Source of the DNA: an uncultured Cohaesibacter sp.
GTDB taxonomy: Bacteria > Pseudomonadota > Alphaproteobacteria > Rhizobiales > Cohaesibacteraceae
NCBI RefSeq assembly: GCF_963677725.1
Contig: NZ_OY782507.1
Span: 2,604,001-2,668,000, forward strand
Direction: 5' to 3'
Length of the DNA: 64,000 nt
Shown here: piece after piece, positions 35,601-44,193 of the stretch
How positions within the stretch are numbered: position 1 is the stretch's first letter
How the letters are laid out: the number at the start of each line of letters is the position of its first letter
Program-made: the position numbers and the translations under genes
The notes under the pieces: model-generated
What the model saw: the letters and a program-made list of their open reading frames with translations, nothing else
Databases searched by the model: none
What the model was told of the DNA's origin: nothing

Positions 35601-36233
35601 TTAGGCGGCGCTTTTTGCCAATCCCTTGAATTCCCCATAGCGCCATGCCTCACGTTGCTTGCGCACGGCATTCATATATATGACCTGTCCGATGGCAAAG
35701 CTGAGCAAGATCATCAGCAAACCGGGAATGACGAGGGTGTAAAGGTAGCTATCGGGATCGGTTTTCAGGAAAACCTTTTCCGGGCGGTCCGGATTGACAT
35801 GCGCCAAGACGGAGCGGCCGACTGAATAGGCAGCAATCTGATGCTTCACTTCGCCAGGCGAATGGGAGCGGATCGGACGAACTGACATGCTTTGCCCGGT
35901 ATAGAGCGTGCCGTCATACATATATTGATATTGGATTTCGGCAGTGAAGACCGGAGTGCCGTCTTCATAGTTCATCCGAACCACATCGGACTTCATAATG
36001 ACTGCCGTCACCTGCTTCCAACTTTGGGCGGTGAAGGCCGTTGAAAAATGCGCAAGACCTACCAAAAACAGTGCAAAGCCGACCACAACAAGCATGAAAC
36101 GCAACAGGCGAACTGATCGGCGTTGATCAAGTGTCAGGCGCGGACGCTGCAATTTCCAGCGATTTGGTTCCCTGATCGGTTGGCGTTCAATTCCCTTGGT
36201 TCCCGGATATACATAGGCAGGTTGGTAACGCAT
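35601..36233 (-). CDS. DUF3592-type membrane protein
   Basis: A 210-residue protein with two hydrophobic segments, near residues 47-70 (LLRFMLVVVGFALFLVGLAHF) and 165-190 (LVIPGLLMILLSFAIGQVIYM). Between them lies an exposed domain with QSWKQVTAVIMKSDVV, AEIQYQYMYDGTLYTGQSM and RSVLAHVNPDRPEKVFLK, the pattern of DUF3592. The function of the family is unknown. The start MRYQPAY at 36233 is chosen; an ATG at 36287 is in frame but would add a hydrophobic lead. Its upstream region is the GANTC/DnaA-box cluster at 36.3-36.6 kb. Confidence 0.78.
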   Translation of the reverse strand: MRYQPAYVYPGTKGIERQPIREPNRWKLQRPRLTLDQRRSVRLLRFMLVVVGFALFLVGLAHFSTAFTAQSWKQVTAVIMKSDVVRMNYEDGTPVFTAEIQYQYMYDGTLYTGQSMSVRPIRSHSPGEVKHQIAAYSVGRSVLAHVNPDRPEKVFLKTDPDSYLYTLVIPGLLMILLSFAIGQVIYMNAVRKQREAWRYGEFKGLAKSAA

Positions 36234-36420
36234 GATCAAAATCTCGAATATCAAAAAAATAGAATTTACAGTGGAATGAAACCACATTTTTCCGGTGTGG
36301 CCTAATGCTGATGAAAGGATACATCATTAGATTAATGATTTTCTTTCGCGATCAGAAAAATTTTATCTTTATGCTTTGCAGATGAAACAAGATTCTCTAT
36401 TTAGGATTTGTTAATAATTA

Positions 36421-36429
36421 TTATCCACA
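36421..36429 (+). promoter_or_regulatory. DnaA box TTATCCACA
   Basis: Exact match to the 9-bp DnaA consensus, preceded by AT-rich DNA and overlapping the first CAGAGTC heptamer by two bases. Confidence 0.5.
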
Positions 36430-36603
36430 GAGTCTTCACAGGCCATCTGATAGGAAAATGCCTCTCTGCCAGAGTCTAACTGGTTAATAATTTCCTTTTA
36501 GTTTGAATGACCAGAGTCATCGCTCGGACTGCAGAGCGATAAACCTTGGCATGCAGAGTCTAGTCCGAGTCTAGCGGCGGCTGACGGAATCCGAGCCAGA
36601 GTC
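36428..36603. repeat. Five CAGAGTC heptamers at 42-43 bp intervals
   Basis: CAGAGTC begins at 36428, 36470, 36512, 36554 and 36597: intervals of 42, 42, 42 and 43 bp, about four helical turns. Each contains GAGTC, a CcrM-type (GANTC) methylation site. DNA between them is not obviously repeated. Further GANTC sites are at 36391, 36567 and 36587. Confidence 0.7.
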
Positions 36604-36679
36604 AAACCGGATTTACGGTTTGTTAATACTTAATGCGGGGAAGTTTTCGTTGCTCGCTGAGCCAGCATCAAGGCACGGT

Positions 36680-37465
36680 TCAACGCGGATCGTGCGTCTT
36701 GTAATGCTTTTTGAACAGAAGGGTTGCAAGCACGGCTTTAAGGCAGCCGAATGGGCCGAACCTGCGCAAACGAAAGCGCCATTCGGCGAGCGGGGCGTTG
36801 GCGGCATCGGTAAAGCGTTTGCGCGCCGGAACAGAGCGATCTCCACCAATCGCATCGATTGAAGAATCGAAAATATTGTTGATCGTGGGCGAGGGGAGGA
36901 TGCCATAAGTCTCCATCCCGTGTTCCCACGGGCGACGCATATCTTCATCGATGGGGCGTTTGCGCAAGAGCTGATAGGTGAGGAATTTCCGGGCCCCCGC
37001 CTTGTTCATGACATAGGCGCCGGCGGTGTTTGGCACCCGCCAATAGCGCACTAGCGAGCCAATGCCCCGCCAAGTCTTGATGATCTGATAAAAGGCTTTC
37101 GCAGGATTGGAGATTCGCACGATCTCCCAATCATCTGGCAGGTCGGCAACGAGGTTCGGCAAGTGTGCGAAATTGTCGGAGAATTGCAGATCGTCTTCCA
37201 TGATGCAGACGGGCTCGTCGGATTCCTGCGCCAGAATATGCTGCATGGCATAGAGGTGACTGGCGTAGCAGCCGATTTCCCCTTTGTTCATGGCGCTGTT
37301 GATCGCCCCTTGCTGATCGAGAAAATAGGGCTTGAGGTCGTCCGGAATGGCCGTGCCAAGAAAGGCCGGTATGCGCTCAGGCGTGAAGCCGCGCCTGGAC
37401 AATGCGTCCGACATATAGGTCAGCCGATCAGAATCCCGATCCAGATTGATAACCAGAAAGCGCAT
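36680..37465 (-). CDS. Glycosyltransferase family 25 protein
   Basis: A 261-residue GT25 enzyme, the family of LPS galactosyltransferases such as LgtB/LgtE. The N-terminal MRFLVINLDRDSDRLTYM, GEIGCYASHLYAMQHIL, the metal-binding CIMEDDLQFSDNF, and NTAGAYVMNKAGARKFL are all typical. It is the last of three minus-strand transferase genes; the next upstream gene ends 11 bp before its start. Confidence 0.88.
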   Translation of the reverse strand: MRFLVINLDRDSDRLTYMSDALSRRGFTPERIPAFLGTAIPDDLKPYFLDQQGAINSAMNKGEIGCYASHLYAMQHILAQESDEPVCIMEDDLQFSDNFAHLPNLVADLPDDWEIVRISNPAKAFYQIIKTWRGIGSLVRYWRVPNTAGAYVMNKAGARKFLTYQLLRKRPIDEDMRRPWEHGMETYGILPSPTINNIFDSSIDAIGGDRSVPARKRFTDAANAPLAEWRFRLRRFGPFGCLKAVLATLLFKKHYKTHDPR

Positions 37466-37476
37466 ATCCGTCCTCG

Positions 37477-38385
37477 TCAGATCAGAATCCAGCCCTTGGG
37501 GCAGATATCGTCGATATAGGTGGTTTGCATATGCTCGCGGGTATACCAGCGCCGCGGCGCAATCACATGTTTGTCTTTGGAGCGGTCAAGCCAGGCCCCC
37601 CACCAGCTGAAGGAAGAATTGGCCACGATATGATGGCTGCATTGGCTCATCAGCGAAAGATCACAAAAACGATCAGCCTCAGGCATCACGATCCGGTTCG
37701 GCCATGACTGGGTGAGTGCATCAGCGACCTCTCTGTCGTCACTGAAAATCAGAAATTTGCAATCGGGCACCAGCTGGCTCATCAGGGTCGCGGCGCGATT
37801 ATAGTAATCATCCTCAAGAATACCGTGTATTTTCAATGCTTTGGGATCATGCACATAATCCCCGCGACGAATATGGACAGAAACCGCTTTTGGTGCCTTG
37901 GCCCATTCGGCGCTTTGTGGGTCGAGCGCCTGCTGGAAAGCGGACAAATCGAATGCGGCACGGATATCGTCCTCAAAGGCAGCAAAATAGTCTTCAGACT
38001 GGAAATAGCCATTCAGGTAGCTACCGGTTTTCAGTTTGAAAATGTCTGCATTGACATCAAGACCTTCATGACGGAACCGCTCGCCGGGCCAATTGCCACC
38101 ATGTTTTTGCTTTTTTCTGTCACGCCCCGTCAGCTTTCCCAAAAAGGTTGGTGCGGCAAGGCTGCTCTGGTCCCACAGGTCCGCCTGAATTGGAAACTGG
38201 GCAAGGCCGAAACTGGCATGATCAAGACGTTTGGAACCAACAATATCGAGCAGCAGATGCGCATTGAGGCGCCTGGCTTGGGCGAGGGCGGCCGCATATT
38301 GGAACATCTGATTGCCAAGGCCACCGAAGATCCGGACACACAGAAACTGATCAACATTGTCCTGTGTTACGTGAGTTGGTTTCAT
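37477..38385 (-). CDS. Glycosyltransferase family 11 (alpha-1,2-fucosyltransferase type)
   Basis: A 302-residue GT11 protein. The N-terminal GGLGNQMFQYAAALAQARRL and motif I VSVHIRRGDYV, which binds GDP-fucose, are both clear; motif III-like SSFSWWGAWLDRSKDKHVIAPRRW follows. GT11 members transfer fucose in alpha-1,2 linkage to O-antigen or other surface glycans. I use the ATG at 38385; an ATG at 38466 lies within the end of the preceding gene. No GDP-fucose synthesis genes (gmd, fcl) are in this window. Confidence 0.88.
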   Translation of the reverse strand: MKPTHVTQDNVDQFLCVRIFGGLGNQMFQYAAALAQARRLNAHLLLDIVGSKRLDHASFGLAQFPIQADLWDQSSLAAPTFLGKLTGRDRKKQKHGGNWPGERFRHEGLDVNADIFKLKTGSYLNGYFQSEDYFAAFEDDIRAAFDLSAFQQALDPQSAEWAKAPKAVSVHIRRGDYVHDPKALKIHGILEDDYYNRAATLMSQLVPDCKFLIFSDDREVADALTQSWPNRIVMPEADRFCDLSLMSQCSHHIVANSSFSWWGAWLDRSKDKHVIAPRRWYTREHMQTTYIDDICPKGWILI

Positions 38386-38429
38386 CAGACACCTATTGCG
38401 ACGTTGCCTTAGCCTATGCGAATTCCTGT

Positions 38430-39470
38430 TCAGTCGCGCTCGAACAGGGCAATTTCCATGCGCCACAAAAGCCGCTTGACGGCGCGCGGCAGTTTAAGGG
38501 ATCGAGACAGACGCGAAGGCTTGACCCAGCCTATTGGCACGGGCTTTGCCAATGCGGGGCTTTCTGCCAGATCGGGGGAAAGATCTATCACCATTTTGTT
38601 GAGCACGGCAAAGAGATTATGCTCATGCATCAACCGTTCCTTGTTGGCCTGCATGGCCTTGATTGCCCGGTCATCCCGTGCGCGATCAACCTCAAGGCAT
38701 TGGCGAATGCGTTGAACCGCTTCCCTTGGCCGGGTCAGATCGATCCACAACAAACCATCCTTGTCAAACTCGTCGGCAATGGCGGGAGACCCGCCATGAA
38801 TGAGAAAGGCGCCGCCAAGAAGCGTGTCGGCCGTTTTCTCGGTCCAACCATGGGGCATCAGATTGTTTTCAAGCGCCAGATGATAACGGGAATTGTCGAT
38901 GACTTCGGCTTTGTCTGTGAGGGGATCAAAACCACGACCAAAGATTTTCAGCCGATCACCCAGTTCCGCCTTCAGCAGACGCAGGAAGCGTAATCGGCGC
39001 ACCTGGTTCTTGGTCTGGCTCTTGGTAGAGCAAATGGCGGTTATTTCAAACGTCCGTTCCTCGATGGGACGGGTCGGCTGCTGCAAGGCTTGCCAGTCCT
39101 TGCTGACATGGGATGCTCCACCCGCACCGATATTCATGCCATAGAACCAGGGCAAACCTGTTTGCGTCAGCCTGGTCAGGCCCTTGAATCCCTTGATAGG
39201 GTAGGGCGAGAGAAGAATCCCGAACTGGTCCAGATAGCTCTGCGGATAGGATTGGAATTCGGGCGGCTCACTGACAACCAGCGCCCGGCGTTCTTTCGGC
39301 ACACGGGTTTGCAAATGGTCTTGGTGGCGATCAAAAACAACCAGCCAGTCAGCCTTTTGCTCCCGATCTTCAAGGGGAAAGGACAATTCTCCCCAAAAGC
39401 CCGCAGAGTCAGGGGTTTGACGGTAAATCGCCTTGGAAAAGTGAACGGAACTAAGGTGAACGATTTTCAT
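38430..39470 (-). CDS. Glycosyltransferase family 10 (alpha-1,3-fucosyltransferase type)
   Basis: A 346-residue protein. The GT10 motif is recognisable in SRYHLALENNLMPHGWTEKTADTLLGGAF (FuT consensus: FENs..dYvTEK...a), with the upstream KIFGRGFDPLTDKAEVIDN. The N-terminal half carries ALVVSEPPEFQSYPQSYLDQFG and LPWFYGMNIG, typical of these fucosyltransferases. The C-terminal part is helical with many basic residues and no membrane segment. It is first of three minus-strand transferase genes. The ATG at 39470 lacks a good ribosome binding site. Confidence 0.78.
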   Translation of the reverse strand: MKIVHLSSVHFSKAIYRQTPDSAGFWGELSFPLEDREQKADWLVVFDRHQDHLQTRVPKERRALVVSEPPEFQSYPQSYLDQFGILLSPYPIKGFKGLTRLTQTGLPWFYGMNIGAGGASHVSKDWQALQQPTRPIEERTFEITAICSTKSQTKNQVRRLRFLRLLKAELGDRLKIFGRGFDPLTDKAEVIDNSRYHLALENNLMPHGWTEKTADTLLGGAFLIHGGSPAIADEFDKDGLLWIDLTRPREAVQRIRQCLEVDRARDDRAIKAMQANKERLMHEHNLFAVLNKMVIDLSPDLAESPALAKPVPIGWVKPSRLSRSLKLPRAVKRLLWRMEIALFERD

Positions 39471-39874
39471 TTAAACAGGCGTCTGATACCAAGATCGAGT
39501 GCGATAAGGTCCGGTTGTAGGCCAGCTTGAGCTGTCTTGCAATCAGTTTCCAGCGCAACTAGGTTACATTCCGATTCACCATCTGTCCCGATTGGGCCAG
39601 CTTACAAAAGGCTTGCTATCAGTCATCCTCAAACATGTTGTTTCTGTTTGCACGGCCCTTGCTATTGATGTTCGTCACCATTCTGCTCAAGCCGTTGAGT
39701 TTTGAGGGAAACAAGGAGCGAGGTGGCGCACTGATTGGCGCAGCTGAGCATCTGTCACGCTGGCGCAGCCGGCTCAAATTGCGCCCATTTCATTTGGTTG
39801 CCTTTGAAAGCTGGGATATGAAGAAGCCGTGAATCTGAGTCCACCCGTACCGCATGCCCTCAAATGAGAGTTTC
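39471..39874. other. Divergent region between GT10 and GT2 genes
   Basis: 404 bp. A 65-codon plus-strand frame at 39635-39832 starts with a hydrophobic stretch but has no ribosome binding site and unusual composition; I do not call it. Promoters for both transferase directions should lie here, none with a clear consensus. Confidence 0.4.
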
Positions 39875-40672
39875 ATGAGCATATCAGCATCGATCAAGCT
39901 TCCTCTTTCCGTTTTTATCATCTCGCTGAATGAGGAAGACCGGATTGCCCAATCCATCCGCAGCGTCATTGACTGGGTTGATGAGGTGATTGTGGTGGAT
40001 TCAGGCTCCACGGACCGGACAATCGAGCTGGCAGAAGATCTTGGGGCGAAGGTCGTGCATCATGATTGGCCGGGCTATGGCGAGCAAAAGCGCTTTGGCG
40101 AGGACCTGTGCCGCAATGACTGGCTGTTGAATATCGATGCGGATGAGGAAATCACCCCGGCCTTGCGGGATGAAATCATCGCTCTGTTCAAGCCAATTCC
40201 CGACACCGACATATGCAAACTAGAGATCCTCGATATCTATCCTCATCTCAATGAGGCCAAAAACTGGGCGTATGGTTATTGGCAATATCGTCTTTATAAT
40301 CGGTCCAAAGGGCGTTTTTCCACATCCACGGTGCATGACACGGTGCGTCCACATCCAGAAGCCCGCATTCACATTTTGAAGGGCAAGGTCAATCACCGCT
40401 CCTTCAAAACCATCGAATTTGCGGTCGACAAGATGAATCGTATTTCCTCGATGCAGCGCGATGACATGCTGGACCGCAAGCGCAAAATTCCGGCCTGGCG
40501 GCTTATCACGGAATTTCCCTTTGCTTTTTGCAAGGGTTACTTCCTGCGCAAACACTGCCTATATGGGTATTGGGGCGTTGTGCTGGCTTACAATTACGCC
40601 TTTTCGCGCCATTTGCGGGTTGCCAAAATGTATGAAGCGCAATTGATGGCCGTGCCAACAGACGACAGGTGA
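39875..40672 (+). CDS. Glycosyltransferase family 2, LPS-core type (WaaE-like)
   Basis: A 265-residue GT2 enzyme. LSVFIISLNEEDRIAQSIRSV begins the nucleotide-sugar fold, followed by EVIVVDSGSTDRTIELAE and the DxD-like WLLNIDADEEITPAL. WQYRLYNRSKGRFSTSTVHDTV and the hydrophobic C-terminus resemble WaaE/KdtX beta-1,4-glucosyltransferases of LPS core. An ATG at 39854 is in frame, but 39875 has GAGAG just upstream. It is divergent from the GT10-GT11-GT25 run and probably belongs to the same surface-glycan function. Confidence 0.85.
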   Translation: MSISASIKLPLSVFIISLNEEDRIAQSIRSVIDWVDEVIVVDSGSTDRTIELAEDLGAKVVHHDWPGYGEQKRFGEDLCRNDWLLNIDADEEITPALRDEIIALFKPIPDTDICKLEILDIYPHLNEAKNWAYGYWQYRLYNRSKGRFSTSTVHDTVRPHPEARIHILKGKVNHRSFKTIEFAVDKMNRISSMQRDDMLDRKRKIPAWRLITEFPFAFCKGYFLRKHCLYGYWGVVLAYNYAFSRHLRVAKMYEAQLMAVPTDDR

Positions 40673-40838
40673 GGGCGCAAGTACCCATCCAAAGCCACCC
40701 GGAGCATGCCTTGCTGCCATGCAGTGAACAAACAGGTCTTGCACCGGACAAAGGACATGCTTAGAACAATCGTATCTCAAAGATGGCCGGGACGAAGGTT
40801 GTATCGTCACAAAACGGCGAAAAGTGCGGGGAACCAGT

Positions 40839-41651
40839 ATGACAGACATTCGGCTTGTGGTTATGGGTGCTCAAGGGCGCATGGGACGTGCTCTGATTGG
40901 CGCCATTCATGAAGCAGAAGGTGTCTGTGTTGCCGGGGCCATTGAGCGAGACGGGTCTGACGCGATCGGGCAGGATGCTGGCATGCTGGCCGGTTTGCCC
41001 AATCTGGGTGTAACAGTGACCACGAATCTTGGCGCCGCGCTAGATGTGGCAGACGGGCTGATTGACTTCACCGCACCCAAGGCGACCCTTGCCTTTGCCA
41101 AAATCGCGGCTGCCAAAAACAAGCTTCATATCATCGGAACCACCGGGTTTACGCCCGAGGAGGAAGCCGAGTTGCAAGGCATCGCCGAGACCGGTGCCGT
41201 GATGGTCAAGTCCGGCAATATGTCGCTCGGGGTCAATCTGCTTGGCAAGTTGGTGGAACAGGCTGCCCGCTCGCTTGATGCTGATTTCGATATCGAAGTG
41301 GTTGAAATGCATCACAAACACAAAGTGGACGCGCCGTCTGGTACCGCTTTGCTGCTTGGTCAGTCCGCTGCCGAAGGACGCGGCATCGACTTGCATGGCA
41401 ATGCCGTGATGGCGCGCGAAGGCATCACCGGTGCGCGGGAGCGGGGCTCCATCGGCTTTGCCACCTTGCGCGGCGGGTCGGTGATTGGCGAGCATACGGT
41501 GATCTTTGCCGGAGAGGGCGAGCGGATCGAGTTGACCCACAAATCTCAGGATCGGTCAATCTTTGCCCGTGGTGCTGTCAAGGCCGCTCGCTGGGCCCAT
41601 GGCAAGCCGATCGGCTATTATACAATGATGGATGTGCTCGGCCTTAACTAA
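40839..41651 (+). CDS. dapB: 4-hydroxy-tetrahydrodipicolinate reductase
   Basis: A 270-residue NAD(P)H-dependent reductase of lysine and diaminopimelate synthesis. The Rossmann motif VVMGAQGRMGRALI, the active-site HHKHKVDAPSGTALLLG, VKSGNMSLGVNLL and GAVKAARWAHGKPIGYYTMMDVLGL at the end are all characteristic. The ATG at 40839 has GGGGAACC upstream; a GTG at 40824 is in frame. Confidence 0.97.
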   Translation: MTDIRLVVMGAQGRMGRALIGAIHEAEGVCVAGAIERDGSDAIGQDAGMLAGLPNLGVTVTTNLGAALDVADGLIDFTAPKATLAFAKIAAAKNKLHIIGTTGFTPEEEAELQGIAETGAVMVKSGNMSLGVNLLGKLVEQAARSLDADFDIEVVEMHHKHKVDAPSGTALLLGQSAAEGRGIDLHGNAVMAREGITGARERGSIGFATLRGGSVIGEHTVIFAGEGERIELTHKSQDRSIFARGAVKAARWAHGKPIGYYTMMDVLGLN

Positions 41652-41815
41652 ATTGGCCATAAGTGATCTGGCCTGAAAGACCCATTTGCAAGCCCTTGGC
41701 GCGGTCGATCTGCTGACAAAGCTTGCTTGAACCCTTGTTACCCTATGCATCCTTTTGAGGTGAGCTCAATGTAAGCCGGGATGCCGTTGTCGTTGACTGT
41801 GAAGGAGTAGATCCT

Positions 41816-42436
41816 ATGGAACGGACACTAGTGCTGGTGCGTCATGGCCAGAGTGAATGGAATCTGAAAAATCTTTTTACTGGCTGGAAGGATCCTGACC
41901 TCACCGAGCAGGGCCATGCTGAAGCAATTGCTGCTGGCAAAAAGCTCAACGAGCTGGGCATGAAGTTCGATATCGCCTTCACTTCTGATCTGCAGCGTGC
42001 CCAGAAAACCTGCCAGCATATTCTTGATGGCGTCGGACAATCCGATCTGGAAACCATCCGCGATCTGGCTCTCAATGAACGTGACTATGGCGATCTGGCT
42101 GGTCTGAACAAGGATGATGCCCGTGTGAAATGGGGCGAAGAACAGGTTCACATCTGGCGCCGGTCTTACGACGTGCCTCCTCCGGGCGGCGAAAGTCTGA
42201 AAGACACCGCAGCGCGTACCTTGCCTTACTTCATCACCGACCTGCTGCCACAGGTCATGTCCGGCAAGACCGTTCTGTGCGCAGCCCACGGCAACTCCCT
42301 GCGCTCCATCGTGATGGTGCTTGACCGCTTGACCAAAGAGGAAATCCTCAACGTCAATCTGGGCACCGGTGTTCCGATGATCTACAAATTCAACGATGAC
42401 ACCAGCGTCGCATCCAAAGAAGTCATCGAACTTTAG
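41816..42436 (+). CDS. gpmA: 2,3-bisphosphoglycerate-dependent phosphoglycerate mutase
   Basis: A 206-residue histidine-phosphatase-superfamily mutase converting 3- to 2-phosphoglycerate. The phosphohistidine motif [10 protein letters not shown] opens the protein; [41 protein letters not shown] and the second His in [15 protein letters not shown] follow. It is the short (about 206-residue) form common in Alphaproteobacteria. GGAGTAGATCCT precedes the ATG. A strong terminator follows. Confidence 0.95.
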   Translation: MERTLVLVRHGQSEWNLKNLFTGWKDPDLTEQGHAEAIAAGKKLNELGMKFDIAFTSDLQRAQKTCQHILDGVGQSDLETIRDLALNERDYGDLAGLNKDDARVKWGEEQVHIWRRSYDVPPPGGESLKDTAARTLPYFITDLLPQVMSGKTVLCAAHGNSLRSIVMVLDRLTKEEILNVNLGTGVPMIYKFNDDTSVASKEVIEL

Positions 42437-42462
42437 GAATTTCCTATTTCGGTTCGGACTCG

Positions 42463-42490
42463 AAAAGGGCAGCTTTGGCTGCCCTTTTTT
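42463..42490. terminator. Terminator between gpmA and the AraC-MGMT gene
   Basis: AAAAGGGCAGC-TTTG-GCTGCCCTTTTTT, an 11-bp stem with Ts on both sides, lies between two convergent genes. Confidence 0.88.
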
Positions 42491-42528
42491 GTATCTGGCT
42501 GATGCGGGAGACAAAAGGAAAGATCTGG

Positions 42529-43476
42529 CTAGAGATCGCCAACCTGTCCGGATTCCCAGCCCAGAATGGCGCGTTTTCTAGTCAGTCCCCAGTGATAGCC
42601 GCAGATCGAGCCACCCTTGCCGACAACGCGATGGCAGGGCACGACAAAAGAAATCGGGTTCTTGCCAACCGCCGTGCCGACAGCGCGGGCAGCCTTGGGA
42701 TTGCCGATCCGCTCAGCGACATCGGAATAGGTGGTCATGTTGCCCAACGGGATCCTGAGCAGCATTTCCCAGACACGTACCTCAAAATCCGTGCCGATCA
42801 GGGTGATCCGCAAAGGCTGCTCTTCAACCCAGGCTTGGGGATCAAAAATTCGGTGGACATAGCTCTGGGTGGCGGCGGAATTTTCCTGATAGATGGCATT
42901 CGGCCAGCGGCCCATCATGTCTTCGAGGGCCTTTTTCTCCTCGCCCGGATCGGCGAAGGCTAGTCCTGCGAGACCGTGGGTGGTCACCATCACCAGAGCG
43001 ACACCAAACGGGCTGGGGTGAAATCCATAGTCAATGGCGAGCCCGGCCCCCTTGGCCTTGTAGGCGCCCGGTGTAATGGCCTCATGGGTGACAAAGAGAT
43101 CATGCAACCGTGATGGGGCCGACAGGCCCACTTCGAAGGCCGCATCCATTACGGATACGGACTGATCAAGCAATTCCTTTGCATGATCGAGGGTTACCGC
43201 TTGCACAAAGCCCTTTGGAGACAGACCGCCAGTCCAGCGGGTGAATAGCCGTTGCAGATGGTGGGGAGACAGTCCGACATGATCGGCCAGCCTCTCAAGA
43301 CTGGGCTGGGTGCGCCAATGATGGGTGAGATATTCGATCGAGCGGCGAATGGTGTCGTAGTCACGCAAAGCCTCCTCTGCATCAATCCGGCTGGACTGGG
43401 CGTCGGTCAGGATCGGCAGATCTGTCGTCAGGGGCAGAATCTTTGGTAGGCTCTGGCTCGTCATGCACGCATCCAT
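42529..43476 (-). CDS. AraC-type regulator fused to methylated-DNA-cysteine methyltransferase
   Basis: A 315-residue Ada-like fusion. An AraC helix-turn-helix pair (about residues 30-125: IRRSIEYLTHHWRTQPSLERLADHVGLSPHHLQRLF) is joined to an MGMT domain (about 135-315) with FEVRVWEMLLRIPLGNMTTYSDVAERIG and FVVPCHRVVG, Cys281. The N-terminal methylphosphotriester domain of E. coli Ada, with its four zinc-binding Cys, is absent, so DNA-damage sensing must differ. The ATG at 43476 has GAGGAG upstream; 43464 is an alternative. DUF2244 lies 52 bp upstream on the same strand. Confidence 0.88.
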   Translation of the reverse strand: MDACMTSQSLPKILPLTTDLPILTDAQSSRIDAEEALRDYDTIRRSIEYLTHHWRTQPSLERLADHVGLSPHHLQRLFTRWTGGLSPKGFVQAVTLDHAKELLDQSVSVMDAAFEVGLSAPSRLHDLFVTHEAITPGAYKAKGAGLAIDYGFHPSPFGVALVMVTTHGLAGLAFADPGEEKKALEDMMGRWPNAIYQENSAATQSYVHRIFDPQAWVEEQPLRITLIGTDFEVRVWEMLLRIPLGNMTTYSDVAERIGNPKAARAVGTAVGKNPISFVVPCHRVVGKGGSICGYHWGLTRKRAILGWESGQVGDL

Positions 43477-43528
43477 TGTTGGCAATCTCCTCGGTCGGTG
43501 GCGCAAATGGTAGCGTCTGCCGTGCCTT

Positions 43529-44056
43529 TCAACCACCCGAAACTTGCGCGGCTCCGTTTTTTGCTGCCAACAACGCGCTTTGCAGCGCTATGGCGAGGCT
43601 TTCGCGCTCGCAGGCATGGAGAAAGGCTCCGATTTCGACGCGATTGCCATGGGACGTGAGGTGCAGCTCCGTCATGCCGCGATCTTCCTCTTTGCGTGTC
43701 TCCACCCGCACCCAATAGGGATTGAAGGAGACTTGGGTCTGCCGGCCTTTGGGACAGGTGCGGGTGATGCTGACATCACGATGGGTGATGCGAATCTGCT
43801 CGGTCGCTCTGGCTTCGCGATAATTGCAGCGAAAAGCCCACCATAACAGCAGGATATCCAGACCGGCAAAGCCAAGGACTGGCCAGGCACCCATCAGATA
43901 AAAAGGAACAGAAGCAATCAATAGCATCAGGCCGACAAAGATCATCAACCCTATGAAGCCATTCCGTCCCAGTGATCGGTAGGGATGGAGAATGGCATCA
44001 AAATAGGGTTCGGTCTCATCAAAGCGGGGTGCGTTTGCTTCATCATGGACTGCCAT
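43529..44056 (-). CDS. DUF2244 membrane protein
   Basis: A 175-residue DUF2244 protein with two adjacent hydrophobic segments (about residues 34-80: GFIGLMIFVGLMLLIASVPFYLMGAWPVLGFAGLDILLLWWAF). A soluble beta-rich part follows, with FRCNYREARATEQIRI and NPYWVRVETR. The family function is unknown. In Rhizobiales these genes commonly sit divergent from nth, as here. Confidence 0.82.
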   Translation of the reverse strand: MAVHDEANAPRFDETEPYFDAILHPYRSLGRNGFIGLMIFVGLMLLIASVPFYLMGAWPVLGFAGLDILLLWWAFRCNYREARATEQIRITHRDVSITRTCPKGRQTQVSFNPYWVRVETRKEEDRGMTELHLTSHGNRVEIGAFLHACERESLAIALQSALLAAKNGAAQVSGG

Positions 44057-44193
44057 GAAACCAGTTTAGCAAAACTTACGTATTTTCCCATAGTATTTTT
44101 CGCAAGCGCCTTCGATTTGGATTGCTGATGGGAAAGAGACTTGCATCCTCAACGCTCGGGAGCCTAAAGATTGAGGCAGACTTTCGAGAAAGG

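Larger units (their letters stand above)
36234..36679. promoter_or_regulatory. Gene-free, AT-rich region with palindrome, DnaA box and GANTC cluster
   Basis: 446 bp between two minus-strand genes (upstream of the DUF3592 gene, downstream of the GT25 gene). Contents: the palindrome ATCATTA-GAT-TAATGAT at 36323-36339; AT-rich DNA at 36350-36425; a perfect DnaA box TTATCCACA at 36421-36429; and eight GANTC sites between 36391 and 36603. No open frame with a ribosome binding site is present. The density of motifs suggests a cell-cycle-linked promoter or another protein-binding array. Confidence 0.5.

Noticed and set aside
36428-36603. CRISPR array for the evenly spaced heptamers
   Set aside because: Repeats of 7 bp are too short, no cas genes are present and the interval is not repeat-spacer-like.
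39635-39832. A 65-codon frame with a hydrophobic start between the GT10 and GT2 genes
   Set aside because: No ribosome binding site, odd composition and no likeness to a known family.
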